A stretch of DNA of 43,957 nt from Bacteroidota bacterium (GCA_026391115.1 JAPLER010000068.1:1-43957), one strand, 5' to 3'; shown: positions 18,695 through 29,459, counted from the first letter of the stretch. Notes: generated by a model from the letters alone, not told the origin. Made by a program: numbers and translations.

Positions 18695-19417
18695 CTAATC
18701 AACCTGCATTGCCAGCACATCTGCAAGATGCAATACTTTTAAACCACTTTGCTTGTGTTTTATACATCCATCAATGTGCATTAAACAACTCATATCTGTG
18801 CTTATAATATATTCTGCATCTGTTGCTGTAGCATTAGCAATCTTTTGGTCTGCCATAGCAACACTTATCGGTTCAAATTTTACTGCAAATGTGCCACCAA
18901 ATCCACAACAGGTTTCATTGTCATTCATCTCAATCAATTCAAGCCCTTCTACATTTGCCAGTAGTTTTCTGGGTTCTTGCTTCAAGCCACATTCACGAAG
19001 TGCAGCACAACTATCGTGGTAAGTAACTCTAGCATTTAGTTTGGCACCTAAATTTTCTACCTTTAAAACATTTACCAGAAAGTCGCTTAATTCAAATATG
19101 CGGTTACTTATCAATTCTACTTTAGCAATGGTGTTAGTATTTTCGTATATCTTTTTATAATAATTTTTTACAAAACCTACACAGCTTGCACTTGGTGCAA
19201 CTATGTAATCTGTGCCAGTAAAATCTTTAATAAACTTATCGCACACATCTTTTGCCTCGCCCCAAAAGCCTGCATTAAATGCTGGCTGACCACAACAGGT
19301 TTGATTGGGATTATAAGCTACTTTGCAACCAGCTTTTTCTAATACTTTAACCATATTAAAAGCCACATTGGGATACAATTGGTCTATAAAGCAAGGCACA
19401 AAAATTTGAACATTCAT
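18695..19417 (-). CDS. lutA: LutA/YkgE-like cysteine-rich (Fe-S) oxidoreductase
   Basis: FVPCFIDQLYPNVAFNMVKVLEKAGC...QTCCGQPAFNAGFW; YHDSCAALRECG; ETCCGFGGTFAVKF. Confidence 0.88.
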   Translation of the reverse strand: MNVQIFVPCFIDQLYPNVAFNMVKVLEKAGCKVAYNPNQTCCGQPAFNAGFWGEAKDVCDKFIKDFTGTDYIVAPSASCVGFVKNYYKKIYENTNTIAKVELISNRIFELSDFLVNVLKVENLGAKLNARVTYHDSCAALRECGLKQEPRKLLANVEGLELIEMNDNETCCGFGGTFAVKFEPISVAMADQKIANATATDAEYIISTDMSCLMHIDGCIKHKQSGLKVLHLADVLAMQVD

Positions 19418-19494
19418 TGTAGGTAAAGTATTATAAATATTTACAAATGTAAATAGATGGGGTATATATTATGGTTTACAAATGAGATAACAAT

Positions 19495-19704
19495 TTACAA
19501 CCTCAACTTTCCTTCCTCTTTAATGGTTCTATTCATAAACATAAATGCCTGATGAATAACCTTCCCCCAGGTTTTGTCATTGAACGTGTGCAATGTGCCA
19601 TCTCTTTTAGATACTAATGTAAGTTGATATAATCCGTCTTCGGGCATATCAACATCAAAACAATACACTTGCAGCAGTAAAGGTATTTTGTGACAAAGTC
19701 TCAT
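19495..19704 (-). CDS. Hypothetical small protein
   Basis: 69-aa ORF between lutA-like and pheT, same strand. Confidence 0.5.
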   Translation of the reverse strand: MRLCHKIPLLLQVYCFDVDMPEDGLYQLTLVSKRDGTLHTFNDKTWGKVIHQAFMFMNRTIKEEGKLRL

Positions 19705-19819
19705 AGTTAAATATTATGTAACGAAGTTGGTAATCCGTTTCTGATATTTTGAAAAAGTTTCTGGCTGTATTTTATTTTGTTGCATTTGTGGTAGTAATTT
19801 ATTAATGTGTTAATAGAAA

Positions 19820-19849
19820 GACCTGTAAGGTTTTGAACGCTTACAGGTC
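19820..19849. repeat. Perfect 10-bp inverted repeat GACCTGTAAG-n10-CTTACAGGTC
   Basis: Read directly; intergenic, downstream of pheT. Confidence 0.75.
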
Positions 19850-19881
19850 ACTATATATTTTACAACTTAAAGAGTGTTTAT

Positions 19882-22296
19882 TTACTTTCTAATCTCAGCT
19901 CCAATCTCTTTTTCAAAACCTGTAACAAGCTTATTCATCATTCCCTCAATTTCTTTATCTGTTAAGGTTTTTTCATCATCAATAAAAGTAAAATTAATGG
20001 CTAAAGATTTTTTGCCTGCACCTAATTTTTCACTTTCAAATACATCAAATAATCTAGTGCTTTGTAGCTTGTTTAGCTTTTGCTTTTTAACCACATCTTC
20101 TACCTGATAGTATTGAATATTTTTATCTAATATCAAAGCCAAATCTCTTTGCATTGTAGGAAACTTAGCTACTTCTTTATAGGTAATTTTATTTTTTTCA
20201 ACAGCATTTAATAGTGATGCAAAATCAATGTCTACAAACACTACAGCTTGTTTAATATCAAACTGGGCAAGTGTGTTTTTACCAACCTGTTTTATGTAGC
20301 CTAGTTTTTGTTTACCATTATACACTTCAATAGTGTTATCGTTATTATTGAAGGAAATATCATTTAAACCGGATAAAGCAATTAAAGATGTGGTGATACT
20401 TTTTGCACTGTAAAAATCATTGGGTTTGGCTTTTTCCTTCCACTCGTCTTCGTTGGTATTGCCAGTAAAATATAAAGCCAAGTGTTCATACTCTTTGTAC
20501 TTGGATGCTTCTTTTTGATGATAGGTTTTACCCAATTCAAACAACTGTAGATTAACATTCTTTCTGTTGTTGTTAAATGCAATAGTTTCTAATCCAGTCT
20601 CTAAAAGACTTGGACGCATTACATCTAACTCAACGGTTAAACTATTGAGCATTTTTACTGTACTTTGCAATACATCTTGGTTGTAGTATTTGCTATTGGT
20701 AATAGAGTTCGTCAATATTTCGTTAAAACCCTGGCCAACAAGATATGTGGCTAATTTTTCTTTTAATCTTTCTTTTGTTTTGCTGCTATCTACACTTGGA
20801 GTAATAGTAATTGTTGATGGAATATCAATATTATCAATACCATCAATTCTTAGTATTTCTTCTACAATATCTGCTGGCAAATGAATATCTGTTTTGCTAT
20901 AAGGCACAGCAACTTGCAGCTCATCAATACCTTCTCTTGTGATTTCAAAACCCAACGCCTCTAATATTCTTTTTACAGCATCAGGGTGATAATTTTTGCC
21001 ACTTAATTTTTTTAAATAATGATATTTAATAGCAACAACTGTTCTTTCTTTTGGAGCAGTATATACATCTACAATATCGCTACTTATCTCTCCACCAGCA
21101 ACTTCTTTTATCAGCAACGCTGCTCTTTTTAAAACATTTACAGTATTGCTAATGTCAACACCTTTTTCAAATCTTGTTGCAGCGTCTGTTCTTAATTGAT
21201 GATACAAACTTGTTTTTCGAATAACTGTGCTATTGAAACAAGCACTCTCCAAAAATATATTTGTTGTGGTTTCTTTAACGCCACTTTTTATACCACCAAA
21301 CACACCACCAATACACATTGGCTTTTCTTCGCCATCGCAAATCATAATATCATTTGCCGATAACTTTCTTTCCTTTTCGTCTAAAGAAATAAAACTTGTT
21401 CCTTCTGGTAAAGTCTTTATAATTACAGTATTTGCTGTAATTTCATTGGCATCAAATACGTGTAAGGGCTGTCCTGTTTCGTGTAAAATAAAATTGGTGA
21501 TATCCACAATATTATTAATACTTCTTAGACCAATAGCTTGTAATTTATCTTGCAACCATTTGGGGCTTAAAGCAACTTTTACATTTCTAATACTTACACC
21601 TGCATATCGTGGACATAGTTCTGCATCGTCTACTTTAACATTAATTTTAAGGCTATTATTATCTGCTTTGAAATTATTATTAAAAGGCAATTTAGTTTTT
21701 GATGCTTGATTATTATGATGAGATAAATAAGCACATACATCTTTTGCAACACCTAAATGGCTTTGAGCATCCATTCTATTAGGTGTTAATCCTATTTCAT
21801 AAATCCAGTCAGCGTATGGTTTAAAATAATCGGCAGCTTTTGAACCAATAACAACATCATTTGGTAAAACCTTAATACCATCGTGACTTGTGCCCAAACC
21901 AATTTCATCTTCGGCACATATCATTCCATAACTTTCTATACTTCTAATTTTTGCAACACGCATTGTAAGCGGCTCGCCATTGGCTGGATAAATAGTTGTT
22001 CCTACAGTTGCTACCACAACTTTTTGTCCTGCTGCTACATTGCTTGCACCACATACAATTTGTAAATTTCCGGCACTACCTATGTTTACTTTAGTAACAC
22101 TTAATTTATCTGCATTAGGATGTTTTCCACATTCGACTACTTCCCCAATTACCAATCCTTCAAGCCCTCCTTTTATGCTTTCATATTTTTCTAAACTCTC
22201 AACTTCTAATCCTATTGATGTTAAAATTTTAGAAAGTTTTTCGGGTTCAATTATTTCAGGTAGATACTCACTTAACCAATTATAACTTATTGTCAT
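19882..22296 (-). CDS. pheT: Phenylalanyl-tRNA synthetase beta subunit
   Basis: MTISYNWLSEYLPEIIEPEKLSKILTSIGLEVE; tRNA-binding domain; RIDGIDNIDIP; C-terminal anticodon-binding-like domain. Confidence 0.97.
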   Translation of the reverse strand: MTISYNWLSEYLPEIIEPEKLSKILTSIGLEVESLEKYESIKGGLEGLVIGEVVECGKHPNADKLSVTKVNIGSAGNLQIVCGASNVAAGQKVVVATVGTTIYPANGEPLTMRVAKIRSIESYGMICAEDEIGLGTSHDGIKVLPNDVVIGSKAADYFKPYADWIYEIGLTPNRMDAQSHLGVAKDVCAYLSHHNNQASKTKLPFNNNFKADNNSLKINVKVDDAELCPRYAGVSIRNVKVALSPKWLQDKLQAIGLRSINNIVDITNFILHETGQPLHVFDANEITANTVIIKTLPEGTSFISLDEKERKLSANDIMICDGEEKPMCIGGVFGGIKSGVKETTTNIFLESACFNSTVIRKTSLYHQLRTDAATRFEKGVDISNTVNVLKRAALLIKEVAGGEISSDIVDVYTAPKERTVVAIKYHYLKKLSGKNYHPDAVKRILEALGFEITREGIDELQVAVPYSKTDIHLPADIVEEILRIDGIDNIDIPSTITITPSVDSSKTKERLKEKLATYLVGQGFNEILTNSITNSKYYNQDVLQSTVKMLNSLTVELDVMRPSLLETGLETIAFNNNRKNVNLQLFELGKTYHQKEASKYKEYEHLALYFTGNTNEDEWKEKAKPNDFYSAKSITTSLIALSGLNDISFNNNDNTIEVYNGKQKLGYIKQVGKNTLAQFDIKQAVVFVDIDFASLLNAVEKNKITYKEVAKFPTMQRDLALILDKNIQYYQVEDVVKKQKLNKLQSTRLFDVFESEKLGAGKKSLAINFTFIDDEKTLTDKEIEGMMNKLVTGFEKEIGAEIRK

Positions 22297-22412
22297 TACT
22301 TACTTTGTGTTTGCTGCAAATATATTGAGTTTGGTAACAGTTGTTTTTAGGATGGATTTTTTTTAATTACAACTAGTATTTTGTATTACCTATTTGTTCA
22401 ATATGTATAAAA

Positions 22413-22450
22413 AATAAAAAAGGCACCCAATAATGAATGCCTTTTTATTT
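22413..22450. terminator. Intrinsic terminator downstream of the TPR protein gene
   Basis: AATAAAAAAGGCAcccaataatgaaTGCCTTTTTATTT. Confidence 0.75.
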
Positions 22451-22465
22451 ATATAAATTGATAAA

Positions 22466-23137
22466 TTAGTTTACACTAAAATCATTTTTTTCTATGCTTA
22501 AGCGGTAAATATATTTATCCATTTCGCCAGATTTGTACTTAGGAAATTTTTCTTTAACTTCTTTGTACAATTCTACTGCTTCACTGTTTTTGTTCATTGT
22601 TTCAAGCAATTGACCAGCAAGCCATAAATATTCTCCACCAGTTTGGTCGTCACCAGTATTTGTTGTAGCAGCTTTCTTGTAATAGTTAACAGCATCTTCT
22701 TTTTTGCCTAATTCGCTGTAGGCATGTGCTAATGCACCATAAGCAGCCATTTGTAACGCTTTAGAATCTGACGAAAAATCTTTTAAATATTCCACGGCTT
22801 TATTAAAATCTTTTAAATGTAAATAACAAAGACCAGCACTTCCTTTTGCTAAATTAGCAGCTGGTGTTCCACTATGATTTTTAATCACATATAAAAAACC
22901 TTTGTCTTTACCGTCTCCATTTAAAGCCAAGTTAAAACTATCTTTTGCAAAGTAATCTTGTGCAACAAACATTGCTTCTTGTGCTTTAGTTTCTGCTCCT
23001 TTTGAATACCATTTATAGGCATAAAATCCACCCACAATTACTAGAATTGCACCAAAAAACATATATACTTTTTTTTGGTTTGTTTTCCAGAAACTATCGG
23101 CTTTTAATAAAAAATCTTGTTCTAAGTTCTCGCTCAT
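22466..23137 (-). CDS. TPR-containing membrane protein (YfgM/BamD-like)
   Basis: N-terminal TM VYMFFGAILVIVGGFYAYKWY followed by TPR-like repeats. Confidence 0.75.
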   Translation of the reverse strand: MSENLEQDFLLKADSFWKTNQKKVYMFFGAILVIVGGFYAYKWYSKGAETKAQEAMFVAQDYFAKDSFNLALNGDGKDKGFLYVIKNHSGTPAANLAKGSAGLCYLHLKDFNKAVEYLKDFSSDSKALQMAAYGALAHAYSELGKKEDAVNYYKKAATTNTGDDQTGGEYLWLAGQLLETMNKNSEAVELYKEVKEKFPKYKSGEMDKYIYRLSIEKNDFSVN

Positions 23138-23192
23138 TTTATTTTATTTATTATTTAATATTAGTTAGATAAATGTAGAAACAGGGTTATAA

Positions 23193-24188
23193 TTAATCTA
23201 CAATAAATTCATAATTGCTATCAATGTAAACATCTTTTAGTACCTCGTCGTCATTTGGCAATGGGCTTTCCTCTGCAAATTTTACACTGTCTTCCACAAT
23301 TACATTTATTTTAGCGTCAATAGCATCCAAATCTTCTTGCGTTGCAAATCCATTTGCTAATATGGTTGCTGCAACTTGTGTAATTGGGTCTTTTGCTTTG
23401 TATTCCTCAACCTCTTCTTTGCTTCTGTATTTTTGTGGGTCGCTTATTGAATGACCTTTGTAACGATAAGTTTTCATTTCCAACAAAGTTGGACCATCCC
23501 CTTCTCTAGCACGTTTCACTGCTCTTGCAACACTTTCATGTACTGCTTCTGCATTCATTCCATCAATCTTATCTCCTGGCATATCATAAGCATCTGCCAA
23601 TTTATAAATATCAATTACATTACTTGTTCTTTCTATAGAAGTACCCATTGCATAACCATTGTTTTCGCAAATAAAAACAACAGGCAATTTCCACAACATT
23701 GCTAGGTTAAAAGCTTCGTGCAACATACCCTGACGAGCAGCACCATCTCCAAAAAAAGTTAAACACACATTATCTGTGCCTTTATACTGTTCAGCAAATG
23801 CTAATCCTGCTCCAGTTCCTATTTGTGCTCCTACTAATCCGTGACCTCCAAAAAATCTATTTTCTACATCAAAAAAGTGCATACTACCGCCTTTTCCTTT
23901 TGCACAGCCAGTAACTTTACCATATAACTCAGCCATACAAGCATTGGCACTTGTGCCTTTTGCTAAAGCTAAACCGTGGTCTCTGTAACCAGTGATGAAA
24001 GGGTCATCGTGATTTGTGGCTGTCATACAACCTGCTGCAATGGCTTCCTGACCAATATATGCGTGAAAAAATCCACGTATTTTACCAGCCATTTTATACA
24101 TTTCTTCAGCTTTCAATTCAAACTGACGTATGAGTTGCATTAACTCATACCAATATAAGTATGTTTCTTTTGAGAATTTAGTTGGCAC
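23193..24188 (-). CDS. pdhA: Pyruvate dehydrogenase E1 component alpha subunit
   Basis: MAGKIRGFFHAYIGQEAIAAGC, GKGGSMHFF, FFGDGAARQGMLHEAFNLA, YRYKGHSISDPQKYRSKEEVEEY. Confidence 0.95.
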   Translation of the reverse strand: MPTKFSKETYLYWYELMQLIRQFELKAEEMYKMAGKIRGFFHAYIGQEAIAAGCMTATNHDDPFITGYRDHGLALAKGTSANACMAELYGKVTGCAKGKGGSMHFFDVENRFFGGHGLVGAQIGTGAGLAFAEQYKGTDNVCLTFFGDGAARQGMLHEAFNLAMLWKLPVVFICENNGYAMGTSIERTSNVIDIYKLADAYDMPGDKIDGMNAEAVHESVARAVKRAREGDGPTLLEMKTYRYKGHSISDPQKYRSKEEVEEYKAKDPITQVAATILANGFATQEDLDAIDAKINVIVEDSVKFAEESPLPNDDEVLKDVYIDSNYEFIVD

Positions 24189-24304
24189 TTGCTTAAAATT
24201 TCGAGGGGCAAATATAGGGGAATAATCATTTTTTGATTCATCTTCATAGAAATCGTTACCGTTGGGTAGGTATATTTCATTTTAATTTGCATAAAAATAG
24301 GAAA

Positions 24305-25306
24305 ATGAATAAAAATGCTACGATAGTAGTTACTGGTGCAGCTGGTTTTATTGGTAGTTGTATGGTTCAATATCTTAACGATAATGGCTATAACAACATT
24401 ATAATGGTAGATGATTTTGGGGTTGAAGAAAAAAGAGATAATTGGGCAGCAAAAGAATACACAGATATTGTTGAACGCATTAGTTTATTTGATTGGTTGC
24501 AAAGACATAATACAAAAGTAGATTGCTTTATACATCTGGGTGCAAGAACTGATACCACAGAATTTAACTATGCTATACACGAAGAGTTAAATGTGGAATA
24601 CAGCAAAAAAGTGTGGCAATTTTGTATAGAAAAAAATGTTCCATTAATTTATGCATCATCTGCTGCAACATATGGTGGTGGAGAGTTTGGCTATGATGAC
24701 AACCACGAATTGCCTTTTAAATTACAACCATTAAATCCTTATGGAGTAAGCAAAAATGAATTTGATAAATGGGCATTACAACAAAATGCACAACCACCGT
24801 TTTGGACAGGTTTAAAATTCTTCAATGTATATGGACCAAATGAATATCATAAAGGTAGAATGGCAAGTGTGATTTGGCATTCATTTAATCAAATAAAGAA
24901 AGACGGTTTTGTAAAATTGTTTAAAAGTCATAGACCCGATTTTGAAGATGGTAAACAATTGAGAGATTTTATTTATGTAAAAGATTTAGTGAGTGTTATT
25001 TTATGGATGATGGAAACAGTTAAAGGCGAACAGTTAAAAGTGAATAGTGGACTATATAATTTGGGAACAGGAACTGCAAGAAGTTTTGAAGACTTAGTAA
25101 AGGCAACTTTTGCAGGATTGGACTTAAAACCCAAAATTCAATTTGTAGATATGCCTTTGGATATTAGAGATAAATACCAATATTTTACTGAAGCTAATAT
25201 GCAAAAATTGAAAGATGCTGGTTACGATAAACCTTTTTATAGTTTAGAGAAAGGCGTAGAAGATTATGTAAGAAATTATTTAAACAAGGGTTTGAAAAAG
25301 TATTAA
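24305..25306 (+). CDS. hldD: ADP-L-glycero-D-manno-heptose 6-epimerase
   Basis: IVVTGAAGFIGSCMVQYLNDNGYNNIIMVDDFG, YASSAATYGGGEFGY, LKFFNVYGPNEYHKGRMASV; ATG 24305 preferred over 24233. Confidence 0.92.
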   Translation: MNKNATIVVTGAAGFIGSCMVQYLNDNGYNNIIMVDDFGVEEKRDNWAAKEYTDIVERISLFDWLQRHNTKVDCFIHLGARTDTTEFNYAIHEELNVEYSKKVWQFCIEKNVPLIYASSAATYGGGEFGYDDNHELPFKLQPLNPYGVSKNEFDKWALQQNAQPPFWTGLKFFNVYGPNEYHKGRMASVIWHSFNQIKKDGFVKLFKSHRPDFEDGKQLRDFIYVKDLVSVILWMMETVKGEQLKVNSGLYNLGTGTARSFEDLVKATFAGLDLKPKIQFVDMPLDIRDKYQYFTEANMQKLKDAGYDKPFYSLEKGVEDYVRNYLNKGLKKY

Positions 25307-25309
25307 ATT

Positions 25310-26110
25310 ATGCAAAACAAAATAGCAATTATTGGTGGTGGAAATTTAGGTAGTGCAATTGCAGAAGGCTTAATAGCAGCAAGCTTTACACAGCCAGAAA
25401 ATATTATTGTAACTAAGAGAAACGTTTCGACTTTAAATTCTTTAAAAGAAAAAGGAGTTATTGTTACAAGCAATAACATAGAAGCCATTACACAAGCTAG
25501 CTACATTATTCTTGCAGTAAAGCCTTTTCAAATTAAAGAAATATTAGAGCAGCTAAAGCCAAATTTAAATCCTAGTCAACACACTTTGGTAAGTGTTATT
25601 ACTGGCGTTTGGATAAATGATATCCAAGAAATAATTGGTAATGATTTTACTATTTTTAGAGCAATGCCCAACACTGCAATCGCTATACAACAAAGTATGA
25701 CTTGCATTTGTAGCACTAATGCAACTGATGCCACAAACGATTTTACCTCAAACTTGTTTAACAACCTTGGCAAAACAGTTTTCATTGAAGAAAAATTGAT
25801 GGATGCTGCAACTGTTTTAGCTGCATGTGGTACTGCTTATGCAATGCGTTTTATAAGAGCCAATATTCAAGGTGGTATTGAGATTGGATTCTCTGCACAA
25901 GTGGCATCTTTAATTGCAGCACAAACCGTTAAAGGTGCTGCTGAATTATTGTTGCAACGCAACACACATCCTGAACAGGAAATTGATAAGGTAACTACAC
26001 CTAAAGGCTGCACTATTGCAGGATTGAATGAGATGGAACATCAAGGATTTAGTTCTTCTTTAATTCGTGGGGTGGTTACTAGCTATAAAAAAATAACAGA
26101 GGGAATGTAG
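25310..26110 (+). CDS. proC: Pyrroline-5-carboxylate reductase
   Basis: KIAIIGGGNLGSAIAEGLIAA, FRAMPNTAIAIQQSMT, VTTPKGCTIAGLNEMEHQGFSSSLIRGV. Confidence 0.95.
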   Translation: MQNKIAIIGGGNLGSAIAEGLIAASFTQPENIIVTKRNVSTLNSLKEKGVIVTSNNIEAITQASYIILAVKPFQIKEILEQLKPNLNPSQHTLVSVITGVWINDIQEIIGNDFTIFRAMPNTAIAIQQSMTCICSTNATDATNDFTSNLFNNLGKTVFIEEKLMDAATVLAACGTAYAMRFIRANIQGGIEIGFSAQVASLIAAQTVKGAAELLLQRNTHPEQEIDKVTTPKGCTIAGLNEMEHQGFSSSLIRGVVTSYKKITEGM

Positions 26111-26130
26111 TCACATTTCCTCTAAAAAGT

Positions 26131-26544
26131 TTATGGTTCAACGTGGCAAGGTTCGCCTTTTTTTGGTCCTCCGCCATCTTCTGCACGTTTACAAATTGCT
26201 GGTAATTTTGTGTAACTATCCGGATTTGCTTTTTCTGTATCTGCATCAAAACCTGCATTATTCATTATAAGTTTAATATCACTAGTATCAATTCTATCTG
26301 GATAGTATTTTACCTTTAATTCGCCTTGCACTAAATTAAATTTCAATTCAGCAATACCACCTTCAAAGCTCGCATCACTTTCTTTCATCATATATGCTTC
26401 TAATCTTTGCTTACACTCCCAACACTTTAGGTTATTGCTTTTAATTGTAACCCATTGTGCTTTTTGTGCCATTACTTGTGCATTACTTTTCAAAGCAGCA
26501 ACAACAAAAAAACATACCACCAGAGATTTAATTATTGATTTCAT
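26131..26544 (-). CDS. Secreted HMA-like metal-binding protein
   Basis: Signal peptide; KSNNLKCWECKQRLEAYM; C-terminal GGGPKKGEPCHVEP. Confidence 0.55.
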   Translation of the reverse strand: MKSIIKSLVVCFFVVAALKSNAQVMAQKAQWVTIKSNNLKCWECKQRLEAYMMKESDASFEGGIAELKFNLVQGELKVKYYPDRIDTSDIKLIMNNAGFDADTEKANPDSYTKLPAICKRAEDGGGPKKGEPCHVEP

Positions 26545-26580
26545 ATTTAATTTTTTGTTTTATTGACAAATAAAATGCCA

Positions 26581-28096
26581 TTAGTTTAATTCATTCATCA
26601 CTCGCTCGATTCTCTGTATAGTATCCGTTTTGCCAATTACCTGTGCTATATCGAAAACTGCTGGGCCAAATTTACCTCCAACAAGCATTATTCTAAATGG
26701 TAACATTAATTCTCCTGCTTTAATTTGCTGTGTCTCTGCAAGAGTTTTAAATTGTTGTTCAAGTGCTGTAGCTTCTGTTTTAAAAATTATCATTCCACAA
26801 TTGTATTAATGCATCAAAAAAGGCTTTCTTCTTTTCATCCCATTTAGGTTGTATTGCAGCAATATCAATAGTTTCAGGTGCATTAAAAAAGTATCCTGCT
26901 TGTTGCACAAAATCATTTATAATAGTACATCTGTCTTTTGTTAATGCAATTACCTTATCTAATATTTCTACATCATCAGTAGTAATATTATTTTCAGCAA
27001 ATAACTTTTCAACCATCTTTCTCAATTCATCAACATCAACTTTTTTTATCCATTCATGGTTGAACCATTTTGCTTTTTCATAATCAAATTTAGCCCCACC
27101 TTTATGCACTCTTTCTAATGAAAAAAAATTTACCAATTCTTCTAAAGAAAATAATTCTTGCTCGCTACCACTATTCCAACCTAGCATTGCCAGCATATTA
27201 ATAAATGCTTCTGGTAAAAATCCTCTTTCTTTAAATCCTGTAGTTTGTTCATTGGTTCTTGGGTCTGTCCAGTCCATTGCAAATACAGGAAAACCCAATC
27301 TATCCCCATCTCTTTTACTCAACTTTCCATTACCATCTGGTTTTAAAATTAATGGCAAATGTGCCCATTGAGGCATATTATCTAGGCCAAATAAATGCTT
27401 CCATAAAAATATATGAACAGGTGCAGATGGCAACCATTCTTCGCCACGAAATGCGTGGGTAATTTGCATCGCATAATCATCTACAACAACAGCCAAGTGA
27501 TAGGTAGGCATTCCATCTGCTTTCAGCAAAACTTTATCATCTACCTGTGTGGTATCAAAATGTACAGTGCCTCTTATTAAATCTGTAAATTCAATTTGTT
27601 CGTGTGACTGTAGCTTTACACGAATAACATAAGGCGTGTTATTATTAATTAAATCAGTTGTTTCATGTGCACTAAGTGTTAATGAATTTTTCATTAAACT
27701 ACGAGTGCTATGGCTGTATTGAAAATTAGCAATTTCTTTACGCTTGGTATCCAATTCTTCAGCAGTATCAAAAGCATAATATGCCAATCCTTTTGCTACT
27801 AATTCTTCTGCATATTTTCTATAGCTTGCTTTACGTTCGCTTTGTCTGTATGGTGCAAATGGACCACCGTGTTTTGGGCTTTCATCTGGTTGTAAGCCAC
27901 ACCATTCAAGTGTGTTGAAAATATAATCTTCTGCACCCTCTACAAATCTTGTTTGGTCGGTATCTTCAATTCTTACAATAAAATCACCACCATTTTTTTT
28001 TGCAAATAAATAATTAAATAAAACGGTACGTACACCACCTAAATGCAAACCTCCTGTTGGGCTAGGGGCAAATCTAACTCTTACTTTTTTACTCAT
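26581..28096 (-). CDS. gltX: Glutamyl-tRNA synthetase, frameshifted near its C-terminus
   Basis: VRFAPSPTGGLHLGGVRTVLFNYLFA, LSKRDGDRLGFP; frame break at a T5 run near 26788; continuation KTEATALEQQFKTLAETQQIKAGELMLPFRIMLVGGKFGP. Confidence 0.93.
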
Positions 28097-28808
28097 TGGG
28101 CAAAGATAGGAGTTGGCTTAAATGTTTTGCAAGTTCAACAACACCAATAGTTGCAGGTTGTTCAATAGCCGTTATATTACTTATACCAAAAGCGTGTGGA
28201 ATGTTTTTATCAATAATAAACTTGGGACAATGTTTGGGTGCATAATTAATTAAACTTGCAGCAGGATATACTTGTAATGATGTGCCTATCACCACAAAAA
28301 TATCAGCGTTTTCGACTACCTCAACTGCTTTTTCCAACATAGGCACTTGCTCGTGAAACCAAACAATATGTGGGCGTAGCTGGCCACCATCTTTTGCTAC
28401 ATCACCAACATTAATATCACCTTTTATATCAAATATTTTATTAATGTTTTTTACACTTCGCATTTTAAAGATCTCTCCATGTAAATGCAACACATTATTA
28501 CTGCCGCCACGCTCGTGCAGGTCATCAATGTTTTGCGTAATTACGGTTACGTTAAAATCTTTTTCCAATGCAGCAATACCAGTGTGTGCAGCATTGGGTT
28601 GTGCAGCAGCCACATCTTTTCTACGCATATTGTAAAAATCTAAAACCAATTGTGGGTTTCTTTCAAAAGCCATTGGTGTAGCTACTTCTGTAACATCATA
28701 ACCTTCCCACAAACCATCGCTATCTCTAAAAGTTCGTAACCCACTTTCTGCACTGATACCAGCACCAGTAAGTATTACAAGATATTTTTTGTTTACTTTA
28801 TTAGCCAC
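28089..28808 (-). CDS. cobB: Sirtuin-family NAD-dependent protein deacylase
   Basis: LVILTGAGISAESGLRTFRDSDGLWEGY, VITQNIDDLHERGGS, VVIGTSLQVYPAASL. Confidence 0.94.
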   Translation of the reverse strand: MANKVNKKYLVILTGAGISAESGLRTFRDSDGLWEGYDVTEVATPMAFERNPQLVLDFYNMRRKDVAAAQPNAAHTGIAALEKDFNVTVITQNIDDLHERGGSNNVLHLHGEIFKMRSVKNINKIFDIKGDINVGDVAKDGGQLRPHIVWFHEQVPMLEKAVEVVENADIFVVIGTSLQVYPAASLINYAPKHCPKFIIDKNIPHAFGISNITAIEQPATIGVVELAKHLSQLLSLPNE

Positions 28809-28842
28809 TAATGTTCGAATTAATTTGTATTAAAACTATTCA

Positions 28843-29247
28843 CTATTTCGCCATTTCCATTACAATATTCCACTCTTCTTCTTTTACTGTTTGTACAGAT
28901 AATCTACCCAGCCTTACCAAGTCCATATTTTGCAATCTTGGGTCTGCTTTTATTTGTAATAAACTTACTGGCTTTTTTAGTTTTTTATAAGGCTTTACAT
29001 CCACCACCACCCAGTTAGGGTCTTCGGTTGTTGGGTCTTGATAATGTTCTTTTGCAACTTGTGCTATACCTACAATTTCTAGGCCTTCGTTGCTGTGATA
29101 CCAAAATAATAAATCTCCTTTTTTCATTGCTTTAAGGTTATTGCGTGCACCATAGTTGCGTACACCATCCCAAAAAGTTACTTTGTCTTTTTCAAATTGT
29201 TCCCAACTGTATTTAAAAGGTTCCGATTTTATTAGCCAATAATTCAT
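28843..29247 (-). CDS. EVE (PUA-like) domain protein
   Basis: MNYWLIKSEPFKYSWEQFEKDKVTFWDGVRNYGARNNLKAMKKGDLLFWYHSNEG. Confidence 0.92.
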   Translation of the reverse strand: MNYWLIKSEPFKYSWEQFEKDKVTFWDGVRNYGARNNLKAMKKGDLLFWYHSNEGLEIVGIAQVAKEHYQDPTTEDPNWVVVDVKPYKKLKKPVSLLQIKADPRLQNMDLVRLGRLSVQTVKEEEWNIVMEMAK

Positions 29248-29459
29248 AATGCATATTTTATTGATAAAAAAGTATAATTACAAAGAAACAAATAACGTTA
29301 ATTGAAAATGGGAAATTTTGTGGATATATCAGAATGCTAACTCTAAAATTACAAATTAGTTTGTGAACTTAAATAAGTAATTAAATTTATAATTATTAAA
29401 TTGTTTATATTGAAAATTGTAAAAGTTTTATTTCAATTATAAAAAACTAAAATAGCAGT

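Noticed and set aside
21227-21709. 160-aa plus-strand ORF antisense to pheT
   Set aside because: Fully inside pheT on the opposite strand; low-complexity shadow ORF of AT-rich coding DNA.
26775-26800. Programmed frameshift in gltX
   Set aside because: No stimulatory element evident; homopolymer error is simpler. Kept only as something to check.
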